A program made the translations under genes and the position numbers. This document shows positions 12,101 to 23,000 of a DNA stretch of 64,000 nt, piece after piece. The stretch is from positions 248,001 to 312,000 of the forward strand of contig OX337237.1 in NCBI GenBank assembly GCA_946965045.2, in the 5' to 3' direction. Position 1 is the stretch's first letter, and each line of letters starts with the position of its first letter. The notes below the pieces were generated by a model that saw only the letters and a list, made by a program, of their open reading frames with translations, was not told the DNA's origin and did not search any database. The stretch is from Epithemia pelagica (Eukaryota > Bacillariophyta > Bacillariophyceae > Surirellales > Surirellaceae).

Positions 12101-14409
12101 CTGCAGGACTTGACCAAACACGACATGTTTGCCATTCAAATGCGGCGTCGCGGCGGTCGTGATAAAGAATTGACTGGAATTGGTATTCGGGCCACAATTG
12201 GCCATGCTCAACAAACCCGGTCGAACATGGGCCGTCATGGTTTCATCGGCAAAATTACCCCACAAATCGACACCCGGTTCCGGGACCCGATAAATGGACC
12301 GTCCTCCTGTTCCGTCGCCCACGGTAAAATCACCGCCCTGAACACACATGCCTTTGACGATTCGATGCAAGCATGAATGACGAAAGGTTAATCGCGTTCC
12401 GTCCAAACACACTTGTCCGGTACACAGGGCACGAAAGTTTTCGGCCGTGCGAGGGACCAACGAGGCAAAGAGTTGAATGGTAATGCGATGAGGATGAGGC
12501 GACTCGGTCGTATCCGTGGACGAGGCAAATTCCAAAAAGACTGTCGGTCCACTGCCTTGTGGTGGTGGATAGGTCGTGTAGAGTTTGTCCAATTTGTCAA
12601 AGAGTTGCGTGTACCGACCACGATATCGTTCCAAGGTTTTGTCAATCGTGTGTAACTTGGAAGGATTGTGTTTGGTATAAAACTCGACGAGTCGGTCTCG
12701 AACACGCTCCGTTTCGTCCTGATCTTGGAGCTCCTTTTGATCCGTTTCTTGTTGTTGTCGCTGTTGCTGGGTTTGGAATGGCGATTCTTGCAGGGACGAA
12801 TGGAATGGTGAAGGAGTCACCTTGTTGTTATTGTTGGTGTTGTTGTTGGTGGTGGTGCCAAATGGATTCGTCGGTACACTGGATGGGCGCGTAGTCGTAG
12901 TAGTAGTATTCGTAGACTGGAACAAGGATATCGACGAGGATGCCGAGTCGAATGGCCGTGTTCCGGTCGTTGTCGTCGTCGTCGTCATGTTCTTGCTGTG
13001 GTGGTTTGGCGCGGTGAAGGACAAACTACCTTGTCCAGGCAGCATGACTGCGGATTGTGGTACAGGGAAGGACAGGGGTGTGTTGGACAAGGACACAAAG
13101 GACCGATTGCTCGTGTCGGAACCTGTCGTCTGCGTCGGTACGGAACGGAGTGCCGTTTGGTGGGCTGCGCTTTTGGGATGTGGTGGTGCTGCCACGATTG
13201 TTTCTTCTTGCTTGTGTTTGTCGTCGTCGTCGTCTTGTTCTGGTTGTACATTGGGCACGCGGTGCAACAATAAGGTATCCTGCAAGGACACAACGGTGCA
13301 TTGAGTACGGACCAACTGCCACCGACGGCGACGGGCCTGAACATACAAGAGGCTTTCCTTGTTTGTGTTGTTGTTGTTGTTTGTATTCTTGTCGACTGAT
13401 GGGTTGTTTCGTGAATCTTTCCCGTCATATTGTGGTGCTGGTTGTTCTTTTGGTTCTTTAGGAGTCCAATCCAACAAAGTCGTCGTCGTCGTCTTGGGTG
13501 ACAACAAGGAGGATTCCCAAGGTTCCAGGTCCAAAACGACGGACCATGGTTCCTTCCTATGCGACACAAATCTCCCGAGTCGCTCGTGTGGCAACGGGGT
13601 TTTGTTGTTGTTATTGTCGTCGTCTTGTGTTGGATGATGCACGGTCATAATTGTCGTAGTTGTTGCTGTTTCCTCCGCCGGTGCGTTGAGTGGTTGTTGG
13701 AGGAAATTATCCGTATTCGCATGGGACTCGACTGCTATTAATGGTTCGTCGTTGGATGATCCCAGTTCGTCGTCGAGCCACCAACAATCCTGTTGGGACG
13801 TCTCCAGATCCGTGTCATTGTTGTCCTCGTGGTTCCGTTCCGGGCGAGTGCGGCTCATCGTCTTGTCGTCGTCGTCGTTTCCGTGTCGGTCGTCAGTGCT
13901 CTTTGTTGTAGGGTCCATTGTGGTTGTTCCGAGTCGTCGTACGGACAACGACGACAAGGAGTCGGTACCATTTGGGACCATGGAATGGGAGCGTCGTTCT
14001 TCTTGTTGTTGTTTCGCCCTGCTGGTTCCTTCCAGTGCCATCGTCCTCGGTGTCGTTGTTGTTTGGTTCGTCCTCCTGTGGCCAGTATCCCTTCTTTTGG
14101 AAGGATTGGGTGTGCTCGTTGATGATGATGGTGTGGTTGCTCTTGTTTTGGGAGGCTGCTGCTGCTGTGAGGAGGAGGAGGAGGTCAACCCTGGATTTGT
14201 TGTTGTGGTTGTGGTTGTGGTGGGAATATTCGCACTCCTTGTCCTTGTGGTGGCGGACGGCAGGGTCGACGACGACTCACGAATGGTATCGAGTAGATTC
14301 TTCAAAGGCGATTTGGCGGTCGCAGGAGGAGCGGCCTTGGGTGACGGAGGAAAAGACGACGAGGAGGAGGAGGACTCCAACCAGCATCCCCGAGGATAAT
14401 GAGTGTCCG

Positions 14410-14478
<69 letters not shown>

Positions 14479-14920
14479 GGTTTTCGTCGTGTGGTTGTCG
14501 AGTCAACACTCCATCATTCTTGGACTGTAATACCATACCGTCGTCGTTGTCCTTGTTCTTATTGTTCCTTCCATTGTGAATCGTTTCCAAGTGCGTCTCT
14601 CCTCGCCGGCCAGTGTTTGGAACGAGTTGTCGTCGTGGCGGACCATCGGACGACGATACCAACAAAATGTCGGACAGTGGTCGACACGAGCGAGACTGTC
14701 GCGTTTGCTGCCACTGTTGGTGACGGGCTTGCACAAAGGACAAGTCTTGACGTTGTGATGGGTGGGTCACTCCATCCGTCGTAGTTGTCGTACTAGCGCT
14801 CGTGACGGCTCCATCTATATCCTCGTTATTCCATAATGATGATACTGCCGATTGTTGTGGTGGTGGTGGAGATGATGATGATGATAAAGTGGTCGGCGAA
14901 GCAGAGAAACCGAGAACCAT
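6140..14920 (-). CDS. Giant cyclophilin and FG-repeat nucleoporin-like protein
   Basis: This is a single uninterrupted frame of 2,926 codons from the ATG at 14920. The open frame extends further upstream but without an ATG. Residues 1-780 are low complexity (poly-Asn, poly-Thr, Ser). They carry two similar segments built on the motif VQARxxxWQ...LxDxLLL. A cyclophilin-type prolyl isomerase domain follows at about 788-972 ([45 protein letters not shown]). The catalytic Arg and Gln are kept, but the Trp that helps bind cyclosporin is His (TPHLNGKH). A long acidic Ser/Thr/Glu-rich stretch follows. From about 2120 onward come roughly 15 FG dipeptides, mostly in NPFG, VFG and FVFG contexts, with three copies of a YNPF-x-x-GP-x-(Y/F)-(V/I)-FG unit. 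Inference: a nuclear-pore protein analogous to animal RanBP2, which also joins a cyclophilin to FG repeats. No Ran-binding domain was found. Confidence 0.8.
14410..14478. repeat. (TTG)n microsatellite encoding poly-Asn
   Basis: About 23 TTG units (AAC on the coding strand) encode an uninterrupted Asn tract near residue 150 of the cyclophilin/FG protein. A shorter TTG tract at about 4977-5003 does the same in the Patched-like protein. Confidence 0.95.
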
Positions 14921-16248
14921 TTTCCAACCTGTTTCTTGTTCCACAGTCTCTAATACTATATAGCGTGAACGAAACGTCGTCCAGTCGAGACTGTCGATCA
15001 AAAGAGGTACACGAGCAACCAAAGAAGGGAGATCTCTCTCTCTCTCGCACTCTCACAAAAATGTCTCAATCTCCGAGACCGCCGAGAGATGGAGAACGAG
15101 AGAGACCGCTTTCTTGTTGTAGGAGGGCATCCAACACAACGGCCAACCAAGACGCAACTGTTCCAGTATTATATAAAGTGATGGACCACAATAAGCAAGA
15201 TCAATACGAACCACCTCCAACAAAAGAAAGAACGCAAAGCCACGAAACACGAAAAAAGAGCTGCCATTGTCACACCGCGCACAAAAAGCTATGCAAAGAA
15301 AAAGTTTGGGGAGCACATAGCTAGATATAGTAGCCTCTATGCATGTTGCAAGTTCTCAATATCTCGTCTCTCCCTAGTAGACTTTTGCGAAACTCTATAT
15401 ATAGAAACAAAAAGGAATGAACGTTTGCGGTCTGGAAACGAAATCATGGAATCGAATCAAACGGTATCTACCTAGTAGAAACGCGCATTGTCAACGACAA
15501 ATACTAGAGAATCATTCCGAAAAAAAACGAGACAAACATTGTCTCAACAGAGAGAGAGTGTTCCTATTACACGCTCATTGTAGAATGAATGTAGAAAGTG
15601 CCATGGTGTTTTGTGGGTGGTGGCCACCCAAACGAATGCGTGCTCGTGGGGATGGTGGTCTTGTCTACCCCCAACACCACCACAACCAAACACGCACGCA
15701 AACGTCTACTATCATAGATATCCGTAGATAGATTGACTACACCACCACACACATGTGCAGGACGGTGTGTGTCTCGACGCTCTGTTCAGTCGGAGAGTCA
15801 ACGACACTCACCAGAGGATTGTGTGTGTGTGTGTGATTGTCCACTCCCCAAACGTCATTCGGCGTTGGTGATTGTCTTTCTCGTGTGGTGATATATAGTG
15901 TGGTGCCATTCGGTTTTTCACACCCGACACTACCACACCCATTGGATTGTCTACGTAGTTTGGTGCGGTCCACAAACCAACTGTTTTTTGCGCGCGCGTG
16001 TGGCTCCTTTTGTGTTGCGTCTCTCTCTCCCCTCAAACAAGAAGGAACGAGGAGAAGAGAGCAATCACCAACACCAAGTGTGTGTCGATGCGAAACTACT
16101 GGAGAGTGTGCTCTCTGTTGTTGTGGTTGGAAGAATCATCACTGCCAACAAAAGAGAAGGAGTGGTAGTCGGGATTGTGTTTGGAACGGCGGAGAAGCAC
16201 GCGTCCGTTTCCCCTTGTGTGGTTTGGAGCCACAGTGTGTGTGTGTTG
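14921..16248. other. Intergenic region, low complexity
   Basis: This is the upstream side of the cyclophilin/FG gene. It contains a (TC)n tract near 15034-15047 and a (GT)n tract near 15820-15835. Open frames are short, compositionally biased and not supported as genes. It probably contains the promoter and 5' UTR. Confidence 0.5.
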
Positions 16249-16665
16249 TTAGGAATGGCCGAGTAGGAGGAACACCAGTGCGACAATCACTCCGGGCACT
16301 ACGAGAAACAAGAGGCATAACAGAGGCAAGACACCGGTACCATCGGTCGTCAGATATCAGTACACTTCGTCTCGAATCGTCTTCCACGAACATCCACAGC
16401 AATCACAGCAATCACCACCCTCCTCGTCTTGTTCCATTGGAGAAGGACACCGACCGTCCCCCAGGAGATGGGTCGTCGTCGTGGGAATCCTCATGACGAG
16501 GTTCGACTCGGGAACTGGATCCGACAATGAGGACACTGCCGTGGAGGACGACGACTCGGTTCCGGTCTCGTTGTTGTCGGCTGGGACGGAGACTGCATGT
16601 TCTCCTTCTTGAAAGACAGCGTGGTGGTGGAAGACGTGACTTGTCGTCCGGGATCCTTTCATCAT
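16249..16665 (-). CDS. Small Cys-rich protein with C-terminal membrane helix, interrupted by TGA
   Basis: From the ATG at 16665 the frame encodes a His/Ser/Thr-rich N-terminus, an acidic stretch and the cluster GGDCCDCCGCSW. It meets TGA at 16359-16357. The same frame then stays open for 35 codons to TAA at 16249 and encodes one strongly hydrophobic run (LPLLCLLFLVVPGVIVALVF), as expected for a tail anchor. Cysteine clusters next to a membrane helix are often palmitoylated. Possible readings are a TGG-to-TGA nonsense allele, a selenocysteine codon (no SECIS looked for), or an unrecognised small intron. One candidate intron is the 67-nt GTGTAC..CTCGTAG segment that spans the TGA; using it would instead end the protein soon after. 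Function is unknown. Confidence 0.45.
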
Positions 16666-17607
16666 TGTGTGGTATGGAGTCTCGTTGTGTCGTGTGGGCT
16701 TGTCGTCGTTGTTGAGAATCCAGGCGATTGTGGTGTGGTTTCTATGAGTTGTGTTGCTTCGCCCTTTTTGTGGAGTGTCGTGGGTGTTGTGGGTCCGACG
16801 ACGGACGCAATGAGAGAGAGATGCAACGACTCCCGTGCCTCACGTGTTCTCGTCGTATTATTGCTCTCTCGTTGTGTGTGTGTTGTGTATTTGGGTTTCT
16901 TGTTCTCACTCTCACTGCAATTTAGGATATCAGGAACGAATTCTTCGTTTCTTGCCGTGTCGGGATCGGCAATCGTCGTCTTGGAGGGAGACGCTCCCGT
17001 TTCCGTTCGGGGGGGGGGGTATATGGTAAAGAAGGCCCTCTCTTTTAAATAAGATGGGTTCCAAAGTGTGCCCCCCTTTTCAAGCGCGATCCATCCGCGA
17101 ATCCTGCTGGATCGCGATCCCGTTTGGATCGCATATCCGCAAAAAAGATCCAGTGTATCTTTTTCGGAAACAACTGGATGTGTATAATAGGAACGACAAT
17201 CGACAATCGACAATCGACACAAAACCGTTTGCAAGAGAAAAGAGGGCGAGTGGAAGAAGAAGAAGAAGAAGAAGAAAGTGTGTGTGTATATATAACTCTC
17301 AGGACAGGAAGACCAAACGGCAGAGCGAGTGAGCCACAGAGAGAGAAAAAAAGAGCTCCCCCCACAAAACCACGACGACGACGAGGAACGACACCACCAA
17401 CCACGGACCGATTCACGGACTCTCTCCTCCAAGGACAGTTTGTGTGGAACAGTGTGTGTCGTTTTGTGCATCGTTCCAAAACGAACAAGACGAAGACGAA
17501 GAAACCAGTGGTGCCGGCTTTATATCCAAGAGTTTCCTGTGTAAAAGGCGTTACAAACAGACCAAGAACTCTCGCTGTCTCTCTCGTTCCCTCTGAATAC
17601 GACTCCT
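16666..17607. other. Intergenic region upstream of the MscS gene
   Basis: It contains a G homopolymer of about 11 at 17009-17019 and a short (AGA)n tract near 17255-17277. Overlapping open frames on both strands have biased composition and no recognisable domain. It probably carries the MscS promoter. Confidence 0.5.
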
Positions 17608-19499
17608 ATGAATCGTATTGCTCGAAGGAGGATGGTTCGTCATTCGGGGATGCGTCCTTCGGGCTTTCGTGTCATCAACAGGATGATGGTAGTAGTGCCC
17701 TTGCTCTTGTTCGAATGTCCTTATATTTGGCGGGGACAACAGCAGCAGGGGGTCCTGTTGGTGCAAGCCTTTTCGTCGTGGCAACCACGAGCACAACCAA
17801 GAACACCACCAATGAGACCATGGCACTCGTCATTTTGCGGCGGTACGAGTCGTCTACCGGTAGGTCAAACTCCACCACAATCACCACAACGACACGATGA
17901 GATCTGTCCACCCCACCACTGCAACGACGACAAGTACAATCCCAAGAACAAGAACAGGAATACTCCAGAGTCGCTTCTTCTTTCTTCTTTTGGTGTGGTT
18001 CGGCAGACCAGGGAACCGTCGCGTCCCATCCGGACCACAACGACAAGACGTCATTCGGTACGACAATGGCACCAAGTACTCCACAAGGTCTGGCACCGTC
18101 TTCATCCTACCCGAATAGTAATAGACAAGACGAATACCAGAAGGAATCCAACAACGCCCCATTCGTGGGTTCGGACGCGGCCGCCGCCGCGGCCATGTTC
18201 CCCTTTACGCACGACCAGGACAAGGTCAATACAGCCGTGTGGATTGCCCGGATTGGTCGATCCTGTGTGGCCATTGCCGTGGGCTATGCCCTGGCCAAGC
18301 TCAAGCATCGATTGCTCGCGCAATGGACCAATTATCAAATTGCCCATGCGCACGATGCCAATCAAGAAGAAGACGAGCCGCATCATTTGCACTTTTACAA
18401 TCTCGTATTGAATACCATCATTGTCTGTTTGGTCACGCTCCGCATTGGCAGAATTTGTCACATTCACGGCGCTCGAGCCGGTTTGCAATCCTTTTTTGCC
18501 GCCAGTGGCTTGGGCGCCGTCGTCTTTGGCATTGCCAGTCGACATGTCGCCGAACAAGTTGTCGGCGGCTTGGTCTTGGCCGCGACGGACGTGTATGAAG
18601 AAGGCGACAAGATTTGCTTGCCCGAATCCAATAATCTCCATGGCTTTGTCCGCCGCGTCGGGTTGCTCGATACCGATATTGAAAGTTTGGATCATACCCT
18701 GATTCAAATTCCCAATTCCCGCATCTTGACGCAACACGTGGTCAACTTGTCGCGCGTCAAGCGCTCCCGCGTCCATCAAACCATTCGACTCTCGTACCAG
18801 GATTTACCAAAGGTCCCCGCCTTGGTCCAACGCATTCCCCTCTTGATTGAACAAGCGGCGTCGCCCCTCGTCTTGCCCACCAGCCACGCACAACGTCCCA
18901 TTCGCGCGCACTTGACCAATTTGTGTCACGATCATGTCGAAGTCGTCGTCACGTGTCATTTGCAATGTCGACCAGGATCGCCCGCCTTTTTGCAAGGACG
19001 ACAGCAAGTCTTGTTGGCCATTACCCAAGCCATCAAGGAGTGTCGCGCCGAATTTGCCTTGCCCACGTCCGTGTGGGAAACCCAAGCAACCGATGACGCC
19101 GCGGACCACAACGACAACGACCATGAAAGACTCCCTCGAGTCGTTTCATCACCGTCCTTGTTTGTGGATCCGACCGTAAGGGCCCAGGACTTGTCGTCGT
19201 CATCGTCGTCCACCCATTTGGACACGAGCACGACCACACCACCACTACTACAAGACGAAAACGAACAACAACAACAACAACAAGAACCAGACTTGTCGTT
19301 GAGTGATGAAGAATACGATACTCTGGTCTTGAACGAAGAGGAGGAGGAACCATCGCAACAAGAAGAAGAAAAAAAGACCAACAAGAAGAACAAGAAGAAC
19401 CCACGGAAGATACACAAGATGTTGGGCTCGTTTCCCAAACCAAACCATTCGGACCAGAATAATTGTCGAGTCGGATGGAACGAACCACAAAGAGAATGA
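17608..19499 (+). CDS. MscS-family mechanosensitive ion channel, probably plastid-targeted
   Basis: The core is read from about 17958 (first internal ATG at 18066) to TGA at 19497. It has hydrophobic helices, then a pore-lining TM3-like segment (SGLGAVVFGIASRHVAEQVV, then GGLVLAATDVYEEGDKI). The MscS beta domain follows, with the hallmark IPNSRI. MscS channels open under membrane tension and release osmolytes. An upstream exon starting at ATG 17608 encodes a basic N-terminus, a hydrophobic stretch and LLVQAFSSW, then an Arg/Pro/Ser-rich region. This resembles diatom bipartite plastid presequences, cleaved before a Phe in an ASAF-like motif. A donor GTAGGT at 17860 joins in phase to an acceptor AG ending at 17957 or at 18011; the second has the better pyrimidine tract. 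The C-terminus is poly-Gln and acidic, then Lys-rich. Plastid location and the exact intron end are inferred. Confidence 0.8.
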
Positions 19500-20080
19500 T
19501 AGGACCAGAACTGGAACCACGGACCTCTCCGTGTCGTGCCTGGGGGCGTGTGTGTCAACCTTTGGAACCGCGCCAGAACCATGCCTCTCATCGAGTCTCT
19601 TTTCGTCGTTTCGGGATGGTACTAGAAGAGAATATCAAAGGATTGAATTTGGGAGTAGTACCACCACCACAACTCTCTATACTTTGCCGAGAGGGTCACC
19701 CCAAACCCAACAGGAATATCTATAATACTACCTATAGTATTGAGAACACGTCGAGCAGCGCACCATCTGTGGAGAGGAGCAAACACTCGACTATACATAC
19801 ATATATTAATACAGGAACACAGGGATTGATTTTGCTATGGGTATCAATCTATCTAGTAGTAGTAGTAGGAGTAGTTGTAGATGGTTTGTCCACAACAAGG
19901 ACCTCTCGTCGTCGTCGTCCTTGGCACATTCCTACCACATCTATTGTGTGGCCGCACACATCTATATGGTGGAGTGTCTCTATTATTATTAGAGGTCTCG
20001 ACACCACACACTCTTTTGTTTCCTCGAACCGAGACATTGGGGTGTTAGTTTCAAAAGGCAGCAATATGATTGGGTTAGAA
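19500..20080. repeat. MscS 3' flank, duplicated elsewhere in the window
   Basis: No gene was seen. The stretch around 19840-20000 (containing CGTCGTCCTTGGCA and TACCACA) matches diverged copies at about 27630-27760 and, more weakly, about 31380-31440. Each copy sits upstream of a GT47-like gene. This marks the 5' side of the duplicated unit. Confidence 0.6.
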
Positions 20081-23000
20081 ATGTCGTTTCACAAAAAATC
20101 ACTTAGGAAACAAATGTCGTTACAGGTGTCTTACCGTGTCCCGGGAACCCATCGAATCACGGACAAAAAACATGGAGGGAAGATTCCATCAGCCGATCCG
20201 GTCGGTCCTTCACGGTCGCCCATGGCATGGCCAAGTCGACCATTGCGACAAGTCCTCTTCTGACCATCTTATGACCCTTTTGAGCATGGTCAGAAGCCTG
20301 GAAAAGAGGATACACTTCAATAAGTTAGAATAACAAATAGAGATCATGAGTTCTGCAGCACAATTCACAGCGGCCAAGGCCATGGGGCCACAGTCGCAAC
20401 GATACGGAAATCAGTACTCTCGTTGGCCAAAGAAGAGTTGGAAGAAGCGTTCAGGTTGGAGAAAGATGGACCTTTCGGTCATCTTTGAGTCCGACATTGA
20501 CTGCCCCATCTGCAGGGCCAAGGCAAGAGGAATGGCCATCCCTCATCGCCCTCACCACCCCAGATGCAGCAAAAACACAACAACAAGGGGCAAGGGAATG
20601 AACGATGGAAGAGGAGCAGAGGTAGTGGCCTCAGAAAAGGCCCAGGCTGCCCATGCCAAAGCAATCCGCAAGCAACTTACCAGTGCAGAGAGATTGTCCG
20701 CCTCCAATGTCACACAGGAGGCACTCAACACTTTCATGGAGCATCGTCCAAATTGCTCGTCGAAAAAAGCAACGACAAGAGACGCTGAAAATGAAAAAAC
20801 ACAATCAACTACGGAGACTACGGCAACGGAAAGTTCTACCGTTGGTGGCGAGGAAGGCGTGTATGTTCCAACAGCCGAAGATTTCAAGTTTGAGGTAATT
20901 ATGCGTGTGACAGCAGTACCTACGGAGGTGCATGTCCCACGTGCTGTGCATGCGTTGGCGAGTTATGTGACCGACACGTGCCTTGGTTCTAAGCGTTGTG
21001 TTGAGAATTTGAAACCTTTCTTCACTAATATTACCGTTACTGTACCCCCCATTGCCGACAACACGAGTGCTTTGTACGACTCGATTGTGGGACAGGAACT
21101 CCTGGTTGTTGATTGGGAGCTGTTTTTCCCCAGTCACCACTTGCGTTGTCCTCGTTGCCGGGGTAATCTCCAGCGTACGCGATCGAACTTTTCAAAAAAC
21201 AAGTCCCTTTTCCCCATTTTCGCCATGTCTGGTCCCCCAAAGTATGCAATACTTATGGGATACAAGTGTGCCGGGTGCTCGGCTGCCTTCTATGCGAATG
21301 ATGGAGAATTGCTCGCACGACTGCCTCCCTACATGGCTATGTGTTACCCAGTGGAATCCAAGTATGCTAGAGGAACATCGCATCTAGCTAAAGATGCTAC
21401 GAGGATTATGGAAGCATCAATGGTAACCTATGGCAATGGGGATTACATTAGTCGGATGCTTTATGAAGGAATCAACACCTACTATGAAGACAAGACAATG
21501 AGATACTATTCTTATTGTGCTGCTACAGGAAAAGAATCAGAAGACTACGTGCAAAAGGATGGTGAGTTTCTGGTTCGCTACCCACCTTTAGGCGAGACAA
21601 TCCGCCAGCTATATGATGATGGAGCAAGCTCCGAGTGGCAACCCTGGATGGTGTCTGATAATGAGAGAAACACAAGAGAGATTCAAGGGGTTAGATGCCA
21701 GCACATGTTTGCTCACGACCACACCCACCAGGTAGTGAAAAATTATCCAAGACGCCTCAATGCAGCTGCAATGTGGACCATGGCAACAGAGACAGGAGAA
21801 ATTGCTTGTGCAGTGTTAGTGCACGACACATCAGCACTCGAGTTTGCACATGCTGCGGAACAAGTGCTGAGACGTACCGGGTTTTGCCCCAAGGCCATGT
21901 ACTCTGACACATGGCCTTGTGGCAAGGATTTTTGGTTGTTGTTGGTTGATGACTTGGAGGGCCGTCTTGGCCTTTTCCATTTCATACAGAGGATCACCAA
22001 GACGCTCAGACAACGGCACATTGACTTTGGGATAGCCATGAAGGAATTGTTGGATGCAATCTACGAGTACCATCCTGAAGACTTGGAGAAACTTGTTGGT
22101 TCTTTGAAAAATGGAACCATGTCAAGCTCCAAGAAACAATACACAGACGAAGAGATCAGTGAAATGATGGGAACAAAGACCTTTCGACAGAGGTACTCAA
22201 AGCACTTACGGAAGATTATTCGGGGTGGCGATACGATTGTCCTCAACTTGGAGGAGTGGAAGTGCAAATACAAGTGCACTTCCACTCCTGGCAAGCCACC
22301 AGCACGAGGCCGATTGGATCCACACTCCAATCAACCTCTTTTTACGGCCGAAACACATCAAGCACTGGAAAACTGTAAAGAGAAGGCAAAGTTCCTTGCT
22401 GATCCCTTGCCCGTGGAGAAAATGTATCGTGAGATACCTCCATCACCAAGATCAAGCAACCAGCTAGTGGAGTACGTACCTTTGAGAGGAGAGAGTAAGC
22501 TCGAGAGCTTTCATGACAATTTGACGCATTTTGCCAACTGTGGCATGCGAGAAACTCTCGCAGATGCTTTGAATTTGGCAGGCACGGCCCAGTTTAACAG
22601 GGCAATTCGTCACAAGATGAGAATCATGACGAAGTCTCAAGAAGAACGTTCAGTGGTGCCTGCAGGATGGGAAATGGTGGTGAGTTTTGGTAACGCATGC
22701 AAAACAAACATGATCAATATACTTGCCTCGATGTCTGGAGCTTCTCGTCCTCCCTTTCCAGAGGTTGAGAAGCTTCCAGAAGATACGGGAGAACGGTTTT
22801 TCTCCGAGTACCTGGAAACGAGAAAAGAAATCACACAACAAGTTCCAAAGCATCCACTCAACGATCGATGCCAGTGCCGAAAATGTGCGAGCAACAAGAA
22901 GAGGTTGCCGCATGACACGTCCATTCCATTGTTGGGTTTGGCAGAGGAGGAGTCAGAGGTCGAAGATGAAATCCAACAAATACAACAACCACAGACACAG

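Noticed and set aside
12822-14784. Long plus-strand frames rich in Val, Gly, Cys and Trp
   Set aside because: They are antisense shadows of the repeat-rich 5' part of the cyclophilin/FG gene.
16662-17471. 269-codon minus-strand frame
   Set aside because: Strongly biased composition, poly-Phe from a microsatellite and no domain. It overlaps equally poor plus-strand frames.
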